Notes: a model not told the origin generated them from the letters alone. A stretch of 64,000 nucleotides of DNA from Geothrix sp. (GCA_030681515.1 JAUXSE010000016.1:1-64000), one strand, 5' to 3'; numbered from the stretch's first letter, positions 1 to 8,838 are shown. Numbers and translations: made by a program.

Positions 1-206
1 CCGATAGAACCCTCAAAGGCTTCCTATTCTTCTATCCGGTTTTCAAAGACGCCCCCATGCGCTCCGCATGGTCGAAGGATCCCTACCGGCACCCTCCTGC
101 ACCCCGCAGCCTCAACCGCGCAGGACATCCAGACTAACACCGGGCAGGGGAAGCGCAAGAGAAAATTTCCCCGCTGGGCCGTAGAATCACCCCACATGGG
201 GGATGC
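1..206. other. Non-coding left edge with a small hairpin
   Basis: I see no supportable gene in this stretch. Positions 55-71 hold a perfect 7-bp hairpin (CCATGCG, 3-base loop, CGCATGG), which could be the end of a transcript entering from the left. The rest is the leader of the methyltransferase gene starting at 207. An antisense reading frame crosses this area and runs into that gene, but it is judged a shadow. Confidence 0.4.
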
Positions 207-1553
207 GTGATTCACATCATCGGCGCGGGGCTGGCAGGCTCGGAAGCCGCATGGCAATTGGCCTTGCGTGGACACTCTGTCCGCATCACGGAAATGCGTC
301 CCCGGTGGACCACCCCCGCCCACACCACCGGTCACGCGGCGGAGATGGTCTGCTCGAACTCCTTCAAGAGCGATGACCCGGCCTCGGCCACCGGCATCCT
401 GAAGGCTGAGATGCGGCGGATGGATTCGCTGATCCTGCGCTGCGCCGAAGCAGCCCGCGTGCCAGCGGGCAATAGTCTCGCCGTGGATCGGGAAGCGTTC
501 TCCACCGCGGTGACGGAGGCCTTGAGGAACCACCCGGATATCGAGTGGACCGAGGGCCAGATCACCACGCCTGATCTGGATCACCCGACCATCCTCGCCA
601 CGGGCCCCCTCACCTCGGATCCCCTCGCGGACTGGCTCTCGGCCATCACGGGAAGGGGCCGGCTGCACTTCTACGACGCCATCGCGCCCATCGTCGGACG
701 CGACGGCATAGACATGGATATCGCCTGGAAGGCCGCCCGCTACGACAAGGGCGGCGCCGATTTCATCAATTGCCCGCTCGACAGGGAACAGTATGAGCGG
801 TTCCTGGATGCCCTCCTGTCCGCGGAGCGCGTGCCATTGCGTGACGTGGATACACCGTATTTCGAAGCCTGCCTTCCCGTCGAAGTCATGGCGGACCGCG
901 GACGCGAGACCCTGCGCCACGGGCCCATGAAACCCGTGGGCCTGGATGATCCCAGGACGGGGCGATGGCCCCATGCCGTCGTGCAACTACGCCAGGACAC
1001 GGTCGCGGGTGACCACTTCAACCTCGTCGGCTTCCAGACCCGCCTCAAGTGGGGATCCCAGAAGGAGGTCTTCAGGCTCATCCCCGGACTCGCGCACGCC
1101 GAATTCGTCCGCTTCGGCAGCATCCACCGGAATACCTACGTGCAGGCGCCCTCGGTTCTCGATGCGACACTTGCTGTCAAATTAGTCCCGAATCTGTGGG
1201 TGGCTGGACAGCTCTCGGGCGTGGAAGGCTACCTCGAATCCGCCGCCGGAGGCCTGGCGGCGGCCTTCGCGGTGGACCGCGCCGTGCGAGGTCTGGCCGC
1301 CCTGCCCTTTCCGCGGGAAACGGTGCTGGGAAGCCTCCTGCACTACCTGGCGCACGCGTCCAGCAAGGACTTCGGGCCCACCAACGCCATGCTCGGGTTG
1401 CTTCCCCCTCTTCCGGAGGGCGATCTGGATATCCGGGGACTGAAGCGCACAGGCGGAACCCGAGCGGTCCGGACGGCCAAGGGTGAGGCGCATCGGAAGC
1501 GGGCCCTCGCGGCACTGGAGACCCACCTTCGGTCCGCAGAGATCCATCCGTGA
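207..1553 (+). CDS. trmFO: TrmFO, folate/FAD-dependent tRNA uracil-54 C5-methyltransferase
   Basis: Predicted to make ribothymidine at position 54 of the tRNA T-loop, using methylenetetrahydrofolate as carbon donor and FADH2 as reductant; cytoplasmic. The N-terminus carries a Rossmann FAD motif GAGLAG (residues 6-11) followed by ITEMRP, and a CSNSFKSDD segment typical of this GidA-like family. GYLESAAGG near residue 340 is the conserved C-terminal FAD segment. The 448-residue length is normal. The start is a GTG at 207, chosen because the FAD motif begins five codons later. The gene is convergent with the flagellar hook-junction gene, with a 16-base gap and no obvious terminator. Confidence 0.95.
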   Translation: MIHIIGAGLAGSEAAWQLALRGHSVRITEMRPRWTTPAHTTGHAAEMVCSNSFKSDDPASATGILKAEMRRMDSLILRCAEAARVPAGNSLAVDREAFSTAVTEALRNHPDIEWTEGQITTPDLDHPTILATGPLTSDPLADWLSAITGRGRLHFYDAIAPIVGRDGIDMDIAWKAARYDKGGADFINCPLDREQYERFLDALLSAERVPLRDVDTPYFEACLPVEVMADRGRETLRHGPMKPVGLDDPRTGRWPHAVVQLRQDTVAGDHFNLVGFQTRLKWGSQKEVFRLIPGLAHAEFVRFGSIHRNTYVQAPSVLDATLAVKLVPNLWVAGQLSGVEGYLESAAGGLAAAFAVDRAVRGLAALPFPRETVLGSLLHYLAHASSKDFGPTNAMLGLLPPLPEGDLDIRGLKRTGGTRAVRTAKGEAHRKRALAALETHLRSAEIHP

Positions 1554-1569
1554 CCCACTCCGCCCTGGC

Positions 1570-2487
1570 TCAGCCGAGATAGTCGAAGAGATTGGTCCGG
1601 GTGGATTTCGCCAGGGTGCTCAGGGCGGCGGACTGCGCCGTCTGGTCGCTGTTGAACTCGGTCACCGCCTGGGCGTAGTCCGTGTCCTGCTGGGTGTTCT
1701 GAAGGCCCTGCAGGGTGACATTGAACCCCGACAGGGTGTCCTTGAGGTCGAGTAGCCCGGCCTGCCGTCCGCCCAGACCGGCCTGGACCTGGTTGAGGTT
1801 GTCCATGATGGCTTTCAGGCTCGTGGCGGCCGTCTGAATCAGGGCGGTGTTGTTGGTGGCCAGACCGTCCCGGAGGTCGGTGACCGCCTGGAATAGGTCT
1901 GTGGCCGATCCCTGCCCGCCCCCACCGAAGAAGACCGTGCTTCCGGGCACATTGGTGGACACGGAAGAACTGGCGGTCACATCGAGGCCGATGATGCCCG
2001 CATCCCCCGCATAGGTGATGGGGCCCGCGGGCGGCGCCGCATCCACGAAGGGCACGGTCTGCGTCTGGGTGCCCGCGAAGAGGTACTTTCCCTGTTCCCG
2101 GGTGTTCGCCAGCGCCAGCAGATTGGTGCGAAGCGCATCCACCTCCTGGGCCATGGCCGCCCGGCCGTTGGCCCCGTTGGTGGAGGTCAATCCCTGCTGG
2201 GCCAGTTCCTGGAGCCGGATCGTATCGTTGATCGCGGTGGACACGGCATCCTCGGAGGATTTCAGGAAGGAAAGCGCCGAGTCCGCCTGCTTGAGGAATT
2301 GGGCATTCGCCTTGATGGAATTCTCGAAAGCGAGGATCAGCGCGGCGGCGGTGGGGTCGTCCCCGGGACGCGTGATGCGCTTGCCCGAACCGATCCGGGC
2401 CTGGTTCAGCGCGAGCCGCTCCTTGGTCCGTTCGAGATCCAGGAGGGTCTGGCGCTGCTGGGTGGTGCTGGGGGTCCGGAAGGACAT
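1570..2487 (-). CDS. flgL: FlgL, flagellar hook-filament junction protein 3
   Basis: Flagellin-like structural protein joining hook to filament; exported by the flagellar type III apparatus and assembled outside the cell. The 305-residue protein has the flagellin-type N-terminal helix (ERLALNQARIGSGKR, ITRPGDDP near residues 30-46) and the matching C-terminal helix ending LFDYLG. Both ends form the coiled-coil D0/D1 region of the family. It lies 19 bases downstream of flgK and is the last gene of the minus-strand flagellar operon. It lacks the long variable central domain of true flagellin. Confidence 0.93.
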   Translation of the reverse strand: MSFRTPSTTQQRQTLLDLERTKERLALNQARIGSGKRITRPGDDPTAAALILAFENSIKANAQFLKQADSALSFLKSSEDAVSTAINDTIRLQELAQQGLTSTNGANGRAAMAQEVDALRTNLLALANTREQGKYLFAGTQTQTVPFVDAAPPAGPITYAGDAGIIGLDVTASSSVSTNVPGSTVFFGGGGQGSATDLFQAVTDLRDGLATNNTALIQTAATSLKAIMDNLNQVQAGLGGRQAGLLDLKDTLSGFNVTLQGLQNTQQDTDYAQAVTEFNSDQTAQSAALSTLAKSTRTNLFDYLG

Positions 2488-2506
2488 GGGTCACCTGCTA
2501 TCGGGC

Positions 2507-3988
2507 TCATCGGCCGAACTGGTTCACCAGCTGATCGGTGAGTTGGTTGATCACGCTGAGGAATCGCGCGGAGGCCTGGTAGCCCCGCTGAAGGGTCATC
2601 ATGTTCGCGGCTTCCTCGTCCAGATCCACGCCGGAGATGCGGTCGCGCTGGGCCTGGAGCGACGCCATCAGGTTCTGCTGGGTGGTGCTCTGGGCCTGGT
2701 AGGTCTGGGCTTTCGTGCCCACATCGCTGATGAGGCTTCCCACCGCGGTGCTGTAGGGGCCCGAATCGCCAATGCCATCGCCGTTGGTATCCACCGTGGA
2801 GGAAGCGAACTCGAGGGCAGCCATGGCCTTGGCATTGGCGTTGTCCCCCCGGGCGCCCGCCACGCCGGCCGCCGCGACGAGGGACGGATTCGCGGCCACC
2901 GCGGCGTTCACTGACAGGGCGTTCACCATGCCCTTGTAGAAGGTGGCCGCGGACACCGTCGCGGGAAGCCCATTGGCGCCGTTGGCCGCGCCCCCGAGGA
3001 AGAAATCGTTGCCGGTGGTGACGCCATCCGCCGCGAAGCCGGTCCTGTGGAGCAGGTTCACCTGCCCGGCCACGCCCGCCGCGAGCTGATCGAGCTGCCG
3101 CTGGAAGCCCACGAGGATGTTGTCCCGGAGATCGAGCTTGGCACCCAGCAGGCCGTCCTTGATGCCCGCCGTGACATCCACGACCGAGCCGCCCATGACC
3201 GACTCCACCCGGAGGTGGTTGTCCAGCGCCGCGCCCCCCGCCGTGGTCTGGAGCTGATAGGCGCTGCTGCCGCTGACCAGGACCGCCGCGCCAGAGTCCA
3301 GCGTGATCTGGTACTCGCCCTGGGAGCCTTCGAACACGTTGACGCCCACCAGGCCCGCGAGCTTATCGGTCAGGGCCTTCCGCTGATCCCGGGCATCGTT
3401 GTCCGAGCCCTGGGCGGTCTCGGTGGTGATGCGCTGGTTCAGCTGGGCGATCTGGTCGGTGAGCGTGTTCACCTCGGTCACCAGGCTCGCCACGGCGCGG
3501 TCGGCGTTGTCCCGCTGGTCGGTCAGCAGGCGGTACCGCGTCTGGAGGCCGGAGATCATGGTCTGGGCCTGGCCCACCAGATTCGTTCGCAGGGCACCAT
3601 CCTCGGGCCGGGCGGAGAGCTCCTGGAAGCCCTGGAAAAAGGCCTGGATCTGGGCCGCGATGCCGGTGTCGCCGGTGTCGCCGAGGCTCGTGGACACCGC
3701 GTCCACGCCGGCGTAGCGCTCGGTGGCGCCCGCCTCCCGGGCGGTTTCCCTGTATATCTGAAGATCCAGGAACCGGTCCCGGATGCCCTGGACGGTGTCC
3801 AGCGAAACGCCGGTCCCGAAGAACACCTGCCCTTCGACCAGCGACTGGTTGGCGCTGAGATTGGCCCGCTGCCGGGTGTACCCGGGCGTATTCACATTCG
3901 CGATGTTATGGCCCACCACATTGAGGGCCGACTGCTGGGCCTGGAGGCCCGAGAGCCCGAGGTAGAGGCTGGCATTGAGTCCGGGCAT
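2507..3988 (-). CDS. flgK: FlgK, flagellar hook-associated protein 1
   Basis: First hook-filament junction protein; exported by the flagellar secretion system. The N-terminus has the flagellar rod/hook signature (LSGLQAQQSALNVVGHNIAN, then NTPGYTRQ) at about residues 12-40. The C-terminus (DLDEEAANMMTLQRGYQASA, about residues 455-475) is the matching family signature. At 493 residues it is of typical size. It sits between a small FlgN-like gene (2-base gap) and flgL, the standard flgN-flgK-flgL order. Confidence 0.95.
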   Translation of the reverse strand: MPGLNASLYLGLSGLQAQQSALNVVGHNIANVNTPGYTRQRANLSANQSLVEGQVFFGTGVSLDTVQGIRDRFLDLQIYRETAREAGATERYAGVDAVSTSLGDTGDTGIAAQIQAFFQGFQELSARPEDGALRTNLVGQAQTMISGLQTRYRLLTDQRDNADRAVASLVTEVNTLTDQIAQLNQRITTETAQGSDNDARDQRKALTDKLAGLVGVNVFEGSQGEYQITLDSGAAVLVSGSSAYQLQTTAGGAALDNHLRVESVMGGSVVDVTAGIKDGLLGAKLDLRDNILVGFQRQLDQLAAGVAGQVNLLHRTGFAADGVTTGNDFFLGGAANGANGLPATVSAATFYKGMVNALSVNAAVAANPSLVAAAGVAGARGDNANAKAMAALEFASSTVDTNGDGIGDSGPYSTAVGSLISDVGTKAQTYQAQSTTQQNLMASLQAQRDRISGVDLDEEAANMMTLQRGYQASARFLSVINQLTDQLVNQFGR

Positions 3989-3990
3989 GG

Positions 3991-4323
3991 CTACGCCCTC
4001 CCGTGGAGACGGGGCGCCAAGGCCGGAACCTCTGCGGGAATGCCATCCCGTCCGTATCCGGGGGATCCGGACAGGCCGATGAGGGTGGCACGCAAAGGCG
4101 ACTGCAGGCCCGTCAGCAAGGATTGGATGGAGGTAATGCGCCGCTTGAGCGCCCGGGCCCCCACGGGATCCTCGGGCCAGCCGACGAGCTCAGACCATCG
4201 GATGCCCGAAAGCAGGGCAGTGGGATCGTCGCCCTCAAGCAGTCTGGCCTCAAGCGCGTCCAGCAGTTCGGGCACGGCGTGCAGCATGGAAGACCTCCTC
4301 CACCGTCTCCCGGCAAACCTCAA
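3991..4323 (-). CDS. Small protein in the FlgN position (possible flagellar export chaperone)
   Basis: A 110-residue (TTG start at 4323) or 98-residue (ATG start at 4287) protein directly upstream of flgK. The TTG start overlaps the stop of the preceding gene (TTGA). The ATG has no better ribosome-binding site, so the start is undecided. The first part from the ATG is helical (LLDALEARLLEGDD) and the middle reads RALKRRITSIQSLLTGLQSP, which fits the small helical FlgN chaperone fold. Position and size are the main reasons for the FlgN suggestion; no decisive motif is visible. Confidence 0.5.
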   Translation of the reverse strand: MRFAGRRWRRSSMLHAVPELLDALEARLLEGDDPTALLSGIRWSELVGWPEDPVGARALKRRITSIQSLLTGLQSPLRATLIGLSGSPGYGRDGIPAEVPALAPRLHGRA

Positions 4324-4631
4324 GCCAACAGATCCAGGTGCGGCCCGGCACCCTCTGCCGGGGTATCTTCCGCCTCACCCGGAAGCTCCGCCGATGCCCC
4401 GGTTCCATGCTCCTGCCGGGCACCCTGCTCCTGCGGCCCATGCCCGGCCAGGGTCATGGCATCGGACTCCACCACGTCCGCCACATCAAGCATGGCTTCG
4501 GCCAGCTTGGCGTCGAAGGCCTGCCGGCGGGCCTGCTCCCGCTGGACCTGGAACCCGCCCTCCATGGCAGCCCGCACCGTCTCGACCGCGGCGGTCTGAA
4601 GGATCTGGCGTTGTCCCAGGGGACTGATCAT
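4320..4631 (-). CDS. Unknown small protein of the flagellar operon
   Basis: A 103-residue protein between flgM and the FlgN-like gene, with the same direction and coding bias as its neighbours. The first half looks helical and amphipathic (QREQARRQAFDAKLAEAMLD), while the C-terminal 40 residues are low-complexity and acidic (EQGARQEHGTGASAELPGEAED). No signal peptide or membrane segment is seen. Its end overlaps the possible TTG start of the next gene. I do not recognise it; position suggests a flagellar assembly or regulatory role. Confidence 0.55.
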   Translation of the reverse strand: MISPLGQRQILQTAAVETVRAAMEGGFQVQREQARRQAFDAKLAEAMLDVADVVESDAMTLAGHGPQEQGARQEHGTGASAELPGEAEDTPAEGAGPHLDLLA

Positions 4632-4655
4632 GCCCTCACGTCGAGGGCCTGGGGG

Positions 4656-4958
4656 CTAGGAACGGCGTCCGTGCGCCATGTGTTCCTTGATGAGCCCTTC
4701 GGCCACGGCCTCTCCATCGGGGTTGTAGGCGTCGGCATCCAGCTGGTTCTTGATGGCTTCGACCTTATCCATCCGGATGTCCGGGACCACCGCCAGGGCT
4801 TCCTGGGCCACGGCCACGAGCCGGGCCGCAGAGGAGACCTGGACGGCATCGGACGCGGAAGCCGGAGCCACGGGAGCCGACGCAGGCGTGGCGGACGGTT
4901 TGGATCCGGCCACGCTCTGGGTGCTGCCGACGCCACCCGGTTTACCGCTGATGCGCAT
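4656..4958 (-). CDS. flgM: FlgM, anti-sigma-28 factor
   Basis: Binds and holds the flagellar sigma factor FliA until hook completion, when it is exported. The 100-residue protein has a disordered Ala/Pro/Ser-rich N-terminal half and the family's C-terminal helical region (RMDKVEAIKNQLDADAYNPD, about residues 62-81), ending HMAHGRRS. This matches FlgM length and layout. A GCCGATAG word lies about 20 bases upstream (see separate entry). Downstream genes are chaperone-like and hook-junction genes, the usual late-class grouping. Confidence 0.88.
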   Translation of the reverse strand: MRISGKPGGVGSTQSVAGSKPSATPASAPVAPASASDAVQVSSAARLVAVAQEALAVVPDIRMDKVEAIKNQLDADAYNPDGEAVAEGLIKEHMAHGRRS

Positions 4959-4977
4959 ATTTACCTCGACAAAACAC

Positions 4978-4985
4978 CTATCGGC
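4978..4985 (-). promoter_or_regulatory. Possible sigma-28 type -10 element before flgM
   Basis: On the minus strand this reads GCCGATAG, one base from the sigma-28 -10 consensus GCCGATAA. It lies about 20 bases before the flgM start, in the gap after the rod-binding gene. A clear TAAA-type -35 box at the right distance was not found, so this is only a candidate. A second late promoter here would separate flgM-flgK-flgL from flgH-flgI-flgJ. Confidence 0.3.
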
Positions 4986-5001
4986 AGTTTGCCAAGATCT
5001 C

Positions 5002-5337
5002 TCAATCCGCTGGGAGTTCTTTTTTGTGATCGTTTTTTTCTGACTGACTCCAGCTTGCCTTCAGGCGCTCCGCCAGGCCCCATCCACGCCCGCCGGATAC
5101 GGCCCGCTCCACCACGGCCTGGTCCATCAGGTACTCGTAGGTGGACCGGGACTGGCCTGAATCCCCGAGAAGACCCGAGGGTTCCACGGTCCTCCGCATG
5201 GTCTGGAAGAGGAGTCCCATCAGCAGGCCTTCGAACTGCCGCGCCGCCTGGTCGGTCTTTTCCGCCGGGCCGGGCAGGGCCTTGGCACCCTGGGCCTGGG
5301 CCAGGGCGTCCACCGCCGGGAGCCCCTGGGGGGTCAC
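5002..5337 (-). CDS. flgJ: FlgJ-type rod-binding protein (short form, no muramidase domain)
   Basis: A 111-residue protein with the FlgJ N-terminal rod-binding signature: QFEGLLMGLLFQTMRR (about residues 34-49), then SRSTYEYLMDQAVVERAV and RGWGLAERL. It caps the growing rod in the periplasm. The peptidoglycan hydrolase domain found in enteric FlgJ is absent, as in many other phyla, so another enzyme must open the wall. Its start overlaps the flgI stop by 4 bases. The C-terminus is lysine-rich and encoded by A-rich DNA (around 5010-5040). Confidence 0.85.
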   Translation of the reverse strand: MTPQGLPAVDALAQAQGAKALPGPAEKTDQAARQFEGLLMGLLFQTMRRTVEPSGLLGDSGQSRSTYEYLMDQAVVERAVSGGRGWGLAERLKASWSQSEKNDHKKELPAD

Positions 5338-6443
5338 AGGATCCTCAACTCGGCCTGGAGCGCGCCGGCCTCCTTGATGGCCTGGAGGATGGCCACCATA
5401 TCCCGGGTGCTCACGCCCATGCCATTGAGCATCTCCGCCAGCTTGCCCACGCTCACGCCGGGTTCGACATTGACGGTCTTGGGCTTCTCCTCCACCGCGG
5501 TCACATCCTTCTTGGTGGCGGTGACGGTCTTGCCCTGGCTGAAGGGGGCGGGCTGGCTCACCAGCGGCGTGGAGCTGACCACGATGCTCAGGCCGCCCTG
5601 CACGATGGTCACGGCGCCGATGCGGACTTCCGAGCCCAGGATCACGGTGCCCGTGCGCTCATTCACCACCACCCGCGCCTTGGGTTGCAACTGCACGTTG
5701 AGGTTCTCCAGCCGGGCCACCAGCTCCACCGCGCGGCCCTGGAATTCCTTGGGAATCAGCAGTTCCACCGTGCGGGCATCCAGGGGCTGGGCCACCTTCT
5801 CGCCCAGTTCCTCGTTGATCGCATGGACCACCCGCACGGCCGTGGTGAAATCCTCCTCCATCAGGCTGTACCGCAGCGTCCCGCGGGCGTTGAAGTTCCC
5901 GCCCACTTCGCGCTCGATGAGGGCGCCTTCGGGAACGCGGCCCACGGTCGGGTGGTTCTTCGTGACGGACGCACCCCCCGCGGCGGCACTGAACCCGCCC
6001 ACCAGCAGCGGCCCCTGGGCCACCGCGTAGGTCTGGCTGTCCGGGCCCTGCAGGGCGGTCATCAGCAGGATGCCGCCCGCCAGGGATTTCGCATCGCCGG
6101 TGCTCGACACGGTCACATCGAGACGAGAGCCCGTGCGGGCGAACGGCGGAAGCTCCGCCGTCACCATCACCGCGGCCACGTTCTTCACCTTCACCGTCGC
6201 TGGATTCACCGTCAGGCCCTGACGGGACAGCAGATTGGTCAGCGACTGCACGGTGAACTTGGTCTGATCCTTGTCCCCGGTGCCATCCAGGCCCACCACC
6301 ATGCCGTAGCCCAGCAACTGGTTGCCCCGGACCCCCTGGAGCCTGGCCACATCCCGGAGGCGGGCTTCAATCTTCTTGTCGGCCTTGGCCACATCCGCTC
6401 CGAAGAGCGCGAGGGCCGATAGGAACAAGGCTGCGATGCGCAT
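5334..6443 (-). CDS. flgI: FlgI, flagellar P-ring protein
   Basis: Periplasmic peptidoglycan-layer bushing for the flagellar rod. The N-terminus is a Sec signal peptide (MRIAALFLSALALFGADVAKA). The mature part begins with RLRDVARLQGVRGNQLLGYG and VVGLDGTGDK, hallmark segments of FlgI, and the C-terminal GVSVGKLAEMLNGMGVSTRD is also conserved. 369 residues is the usual length. It is 8 bases downstream of flgH. Confidence 0.96.
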   Translation of the reverse strand: MRIAALFLSALALFGADVAKADKKIEARLRDVARLQGVRGNQLLGYGMVVGLDGTGDKDQTKFTVQSLTNLLSRQGLTVNPATVKVKNVAAVMVTAELPPFARTGSRLDVTVSSTGDAKSLAGGILLMTALQGPDSQTYAVAQGPLLVGGFSAAAGGASVTKNHPTVGRVPEGALIEREVGGNFNARGTLRYSLMEEDFTTAVRVVHAINEELGEKVAQPLDARTVELLIPKEFQGRAVELVARLENLNVQLQPKARVVVNERTGTVILGSEVRIGAVTIVQGGLSIVVSSTPLVSQPAPFSQGKTVTATKKDVTAVEEKPKTVNVEPGVSVGKLAEMLNGMGVSTRDMVAILQAIKEAGALQAELRIL

Positions 6444-6451
6444 GGAGCCTC

Positions 6452-7126
6452 CTAGAACGGCCAGATGTAGGCCAGCAGCCGGCTGATGTAGCCCGGCTTG
6501 AGCGTCTCGTCCACCACGCCCTGGCCGCCGTAGCCGATGCGCAGTTCCGCCACCTGGCCCGAGGCGATGCTGTTGTCCTTGTCGAGCCGGTTGGGATCAA
6601 TCATGCCCGCCACATAGAGGCGCTGGGTTTCGTTGTTCAGCTGGATGTCGCGGTAGCCCTCGACGATGAGGTTGCCGTTGCCGATCACCTTCACCACCCG
6701 CGCCGTCACGGTCGTGGTGAAGGTGGCGCTGCGGCCCGTGGTGCCGGTGCCGGCATACTTGTTGGATGTGGCCGTGGTCCGATCGGCGCTGCCGCCGGTG
6801 CCGATCCCGAATCCTGCCAAGGTACCGAAAAGGGTCGGGCTATTGAGCTTGTTGCTGCCGTCCCGCTTGGTGGCCACATCCGCTTTGCTGATGGCATTGG
6901 TGCTTTCCGTGATCCGCAGGGTCACCAGATCATTCACCCGGAAGGCCCGCAGATCGGCCAGGTAGGGTCGGTCCCGCCACAGGCTGCCCTCGCTGAGGGG
7001 CTGGGTGGCCGGAGCCTCCTCGATGAGGGGGATGGCCGGCTTCTTCACCAGATTGGGATCATGGCGGCGGGGAATGGAGCAGCTGATCCCCGCGACCAAC
7101 AGGACGATGGGCAGCAATTTCCTCAT
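6452..7126 (-). CDS. flgH: FlgH, flagellar L-ring lipoprotein
   Basis: Outer-membrane bushing for the flagellar rod. The start at 7126 is preferred because GGAGGTG lies 5 bases upstream and the protein then begins MRKLLPIVLLVAGISC, a lipoprotein signal with a cysteine. An upstream GTG-like start at 7147 would put extra residues before the signal. LRAFRVNDLVTLRITEST and GNLIVEGYRDIQLNNE are FlgH family segments, and the end (YISRLLAYIWPF) resembles the beta-strand terminus. It is the first gene of the flagellar cluster. Confidence 0.94.
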   Translation of the reverse strand: MRKLLPIVLLVAGISCSIPRRHDPNLVKKPAIPLIEEAPATQPLSEGSLWRDRPYLADLRAFRVNDLVTLRITESTNAISKADVATKRDGSNKLNSPTLFGTLAGFGIGTGGSADRTTATSNKYAGTGTTGRSATFTTTVTARVVKVIGNGNLIVEGYRDIQLNNETQRLYVAGMIDPNRLDKDNSIASGQVAELRIGYGGQGVVDETLKPGYISRLLAYIWPF

Positions 7127-7170
7127 GAAACACCTCCGCACCCCCACTGGGCGAGGATAGTGCCAAGGTT

Positions 7171-8001
7171 TCAGCCCAGGGCCACCAGCAGCCGGTCATG
7201 CCCCGCAAAGTCCTGATGGACCATGGCCTTGCCCCAACCGATGCCCAGGGCCCGCCGGCACAACTCACCCCCCTGGCCCGCCCCGATCTCCAGGAGGCAG
7301 GCTGGGGCCCGGCGCGCCCGCGCCTGGGCCAGCAGGGCCTCCGTCAGCGCGAGCCCCCGGTCCGCGGCAAAGAGCGCCGAGGCCGGCTCGAAGGCCAGTT
7401 CGCGCTGAAGCCCGGGCCGATCCGCCGGATCCACATAGGGCAGGTTGGCCACCACCAGGCCCAGCGGCTCCGGCACGGGATCCAACAGGCTGCCCTCGAC
7501 GAAGGTGGCTTCCGCGCCAAGGGACGCCGCGTTCTCCCGGGCCACCGCCAGGGCGCCGGGACTCAGATCGGTGGCCGTCACCCGCCAATCCGTTTCCAGG
7601 GCCAGGCTGATGGCGAGGATGCCGCTGCCCGTGCCCACATCCACACAGCGATCCACCTTCAGGCGCCGGCCCACATCCAGGGCCGCCTCCAGCAACAATT
7701 CGGTTTCCGGCCGCGGGATCAGGGTGTCGCGGGTGACCTTGAACCGGTGGCCGCGGAACAGGGACCAGCCCAGGATGTAGGCCCAGGGCTCCCCCGTGCG
7801 CCGGCGGCGGACCCAGGCGCTGACCCGCCGCCGCACCATGGCCGGAACCATCTCGCTCCCGTGGGCCACCATCCAGGATCGGGAGAGGTCCAGTCCCTCC
7901 TCGAACCACCGGAGGCTTTCGGCATGGGCCTCCTCCGGATCCAGGAACACGGCCAGGGCCGTGGCCAGATCGAGGCGGAGCTGGTGGTACGTCTGGGCCA
8001 T
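7171..8001 (-). CDS. prmC: PrmC, release factor glutamine N5-methyltransferase
   Basis: Methylates the GGQ glutamine of peptide chain release factors using SAM; cytoplasmic. The helical N-terminal domain is followed by FKVTRDTLIPRPETELL (about residues 87-103), the PrmC hallmark. DVGTGSGILAISLA (from residue 121) is the SAM-binding loop, and the catalytic loop is N186-L-P-Y189. The family usually has NPPY, so the Leu is a variant, though NLPY is seen in some homologues. It lies 44 bases upstream of flgH, with no evident functional link. Confidence 0.9.
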   Translation of the reverse strand: MAQTYHQLRLDLATALAVFLDPEEAHAESLRWFEEGLDLSRSWMVAHGSEMVPAMVRRRVSAWVRRRRTGEPWAYILGWSLFRGHRFKVTRDTLIPRPETELLLEAALDVGRRLKVDRCVDVGTGSGILAISLALETDWRVTATDLSPGALAVARENAASLGAEATFVEGSLLDPVPEPLGLVVANLPYVDPADRPGLQRELAFEPASALFAADRGLALTEALLAQARARRAPACLLEIGAGQGGELCRRALGIGWGKAMVHQDFAGHDRLLVALG

Positions 8002-8044
8002 CCCATCAGCCTAGCGTGGGAAAGAGAGCCAGCGAATCCTGGAT

Positions 8045-8623
8045 TCAGGCCATCAGCGCCTTGGCGCGCTCCTGGCTCTTCTGGGCCACGATCTCGTGGA
8101 GGCTGCCGCCGTGGCTGTCCATGGTGACCACCAGGGGGAAGTCCTCCACCTCGATGATCCAGAAGGCTTCGGGGCTGCCGAACTCCTCAAGCATCTTCAC
8201 GTCCACCACGCGCTTGACCCGTTCGGCCAGCAGGCTGCCCGCGCCGCCGGTGGCGTGGAGGTAGACGGCGCCGGTCTTCTGAAGGCCCTCGCTGGTCTTC
8301 TTGCCCATGCCGCCCTTGCCGATGACCCCACGCACCTTGTAGGTCTCGATGACGTCAGCCTGGTACGGCTCCTCGCGGATGCTGGTGGTGGGGCCCGCGG
8401 CCACGAAGGACCAGGTGCCGTCCTCCTGTTTCTTCACGACCGGGCCACAGTGGTAGATGACCATGTTCTCGAGGATGGGCTTCAGCCATTCCGGCTTTTC
8501 CTCCTTCATGAACTTGTGGCCCATGTCCCGGCTGAGGACGACGCGGCCATTGAGCAGCACCTCATCGCCCACCTTGAGCTGGCGGACCTGATCTTCGGTG
8601 ATGGGAGTGGTGAGACGGATCAT
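8045..8623 (-). CDS. Class I fumarate hydratase, beta (C-terminal) subunit
   Basis: Small subunit of the oxygen-sensitive Fe-S fumarase (fumarate to malate, TCA cycle). The 192-residue protein carries LKVGDEVLLNGRVVLSRDMGH, then CGPVVKK, AAGPTTSIREE and GVIGKGGMG, the conserved segments of the L-tartrate/fumarate dehydratase C-terminal domain. The alpha subunit is at 9116-10096. The two halves, normally adjacent, are here separated by about 490 bases carrying a toxin-antitoxin-like pair. Its start overlaps the end of the toxin-like frame (ATGA). Confidence 0.93.
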   Translation of the reverse strand: MIRLTTPITEDQVRQLKVGDEVLLNGRVVLSRDMGHKFMKEEKPEWLKPILENMVIYHCGPVVKKQEDGTWSFVAAGPTTSIREEPYQADVIETYKVRGVIGKGGMGKKTSEGLQKTGAVYLHATGGAGSLLAERVKRVVDVKMLEEFGSPEAFWIIEVEDFPLVVTMDSHGGSLHEIVAQKSQERAKALMA

Positions 8624-8838
8624 GGGAACTCCTTATCTTCGGAAGGACGGTGTTGCCATTCGCGGTATCCAGTGGTTCCGACCGACCAGAGCTTGCCCCG
8701 CACCTCGTCCTGGTTCAGCGCTTGGGCCAAAGTCTCCAGTGCCTGAAAAACTGTACGGGCGGTGGCGACCTCGTGGCCCGCCTGTTCAAGGATTCGAGCC
8801 CCGCGCTCCCCGAGGTTCTCATCGAGCTTCACCCTCAC
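8620..8838 (-). pseudogene. Truncated DUF5615 (PIN-like) toxin remnant
   Basis: From the GTG at 8838 (overlapping the antitoxin stop as GTGA) the frame reads VRVKLDENLGERGARILEQAGHE. This matches the start of DUF5615 PIN-like toxins (LLDENL, then a GH motif). After about residue 30 the similarity ends: the expected downstream LVTLDxDF motif with its acidic residues is missing, and the frame runs into the fumarase beta start (ATGA overlap). I read it as a toxin whose catalytic half has been lost or scrambled. It may persist because it couples translation to the fumarase beta subunit. Confidence 0.6.
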
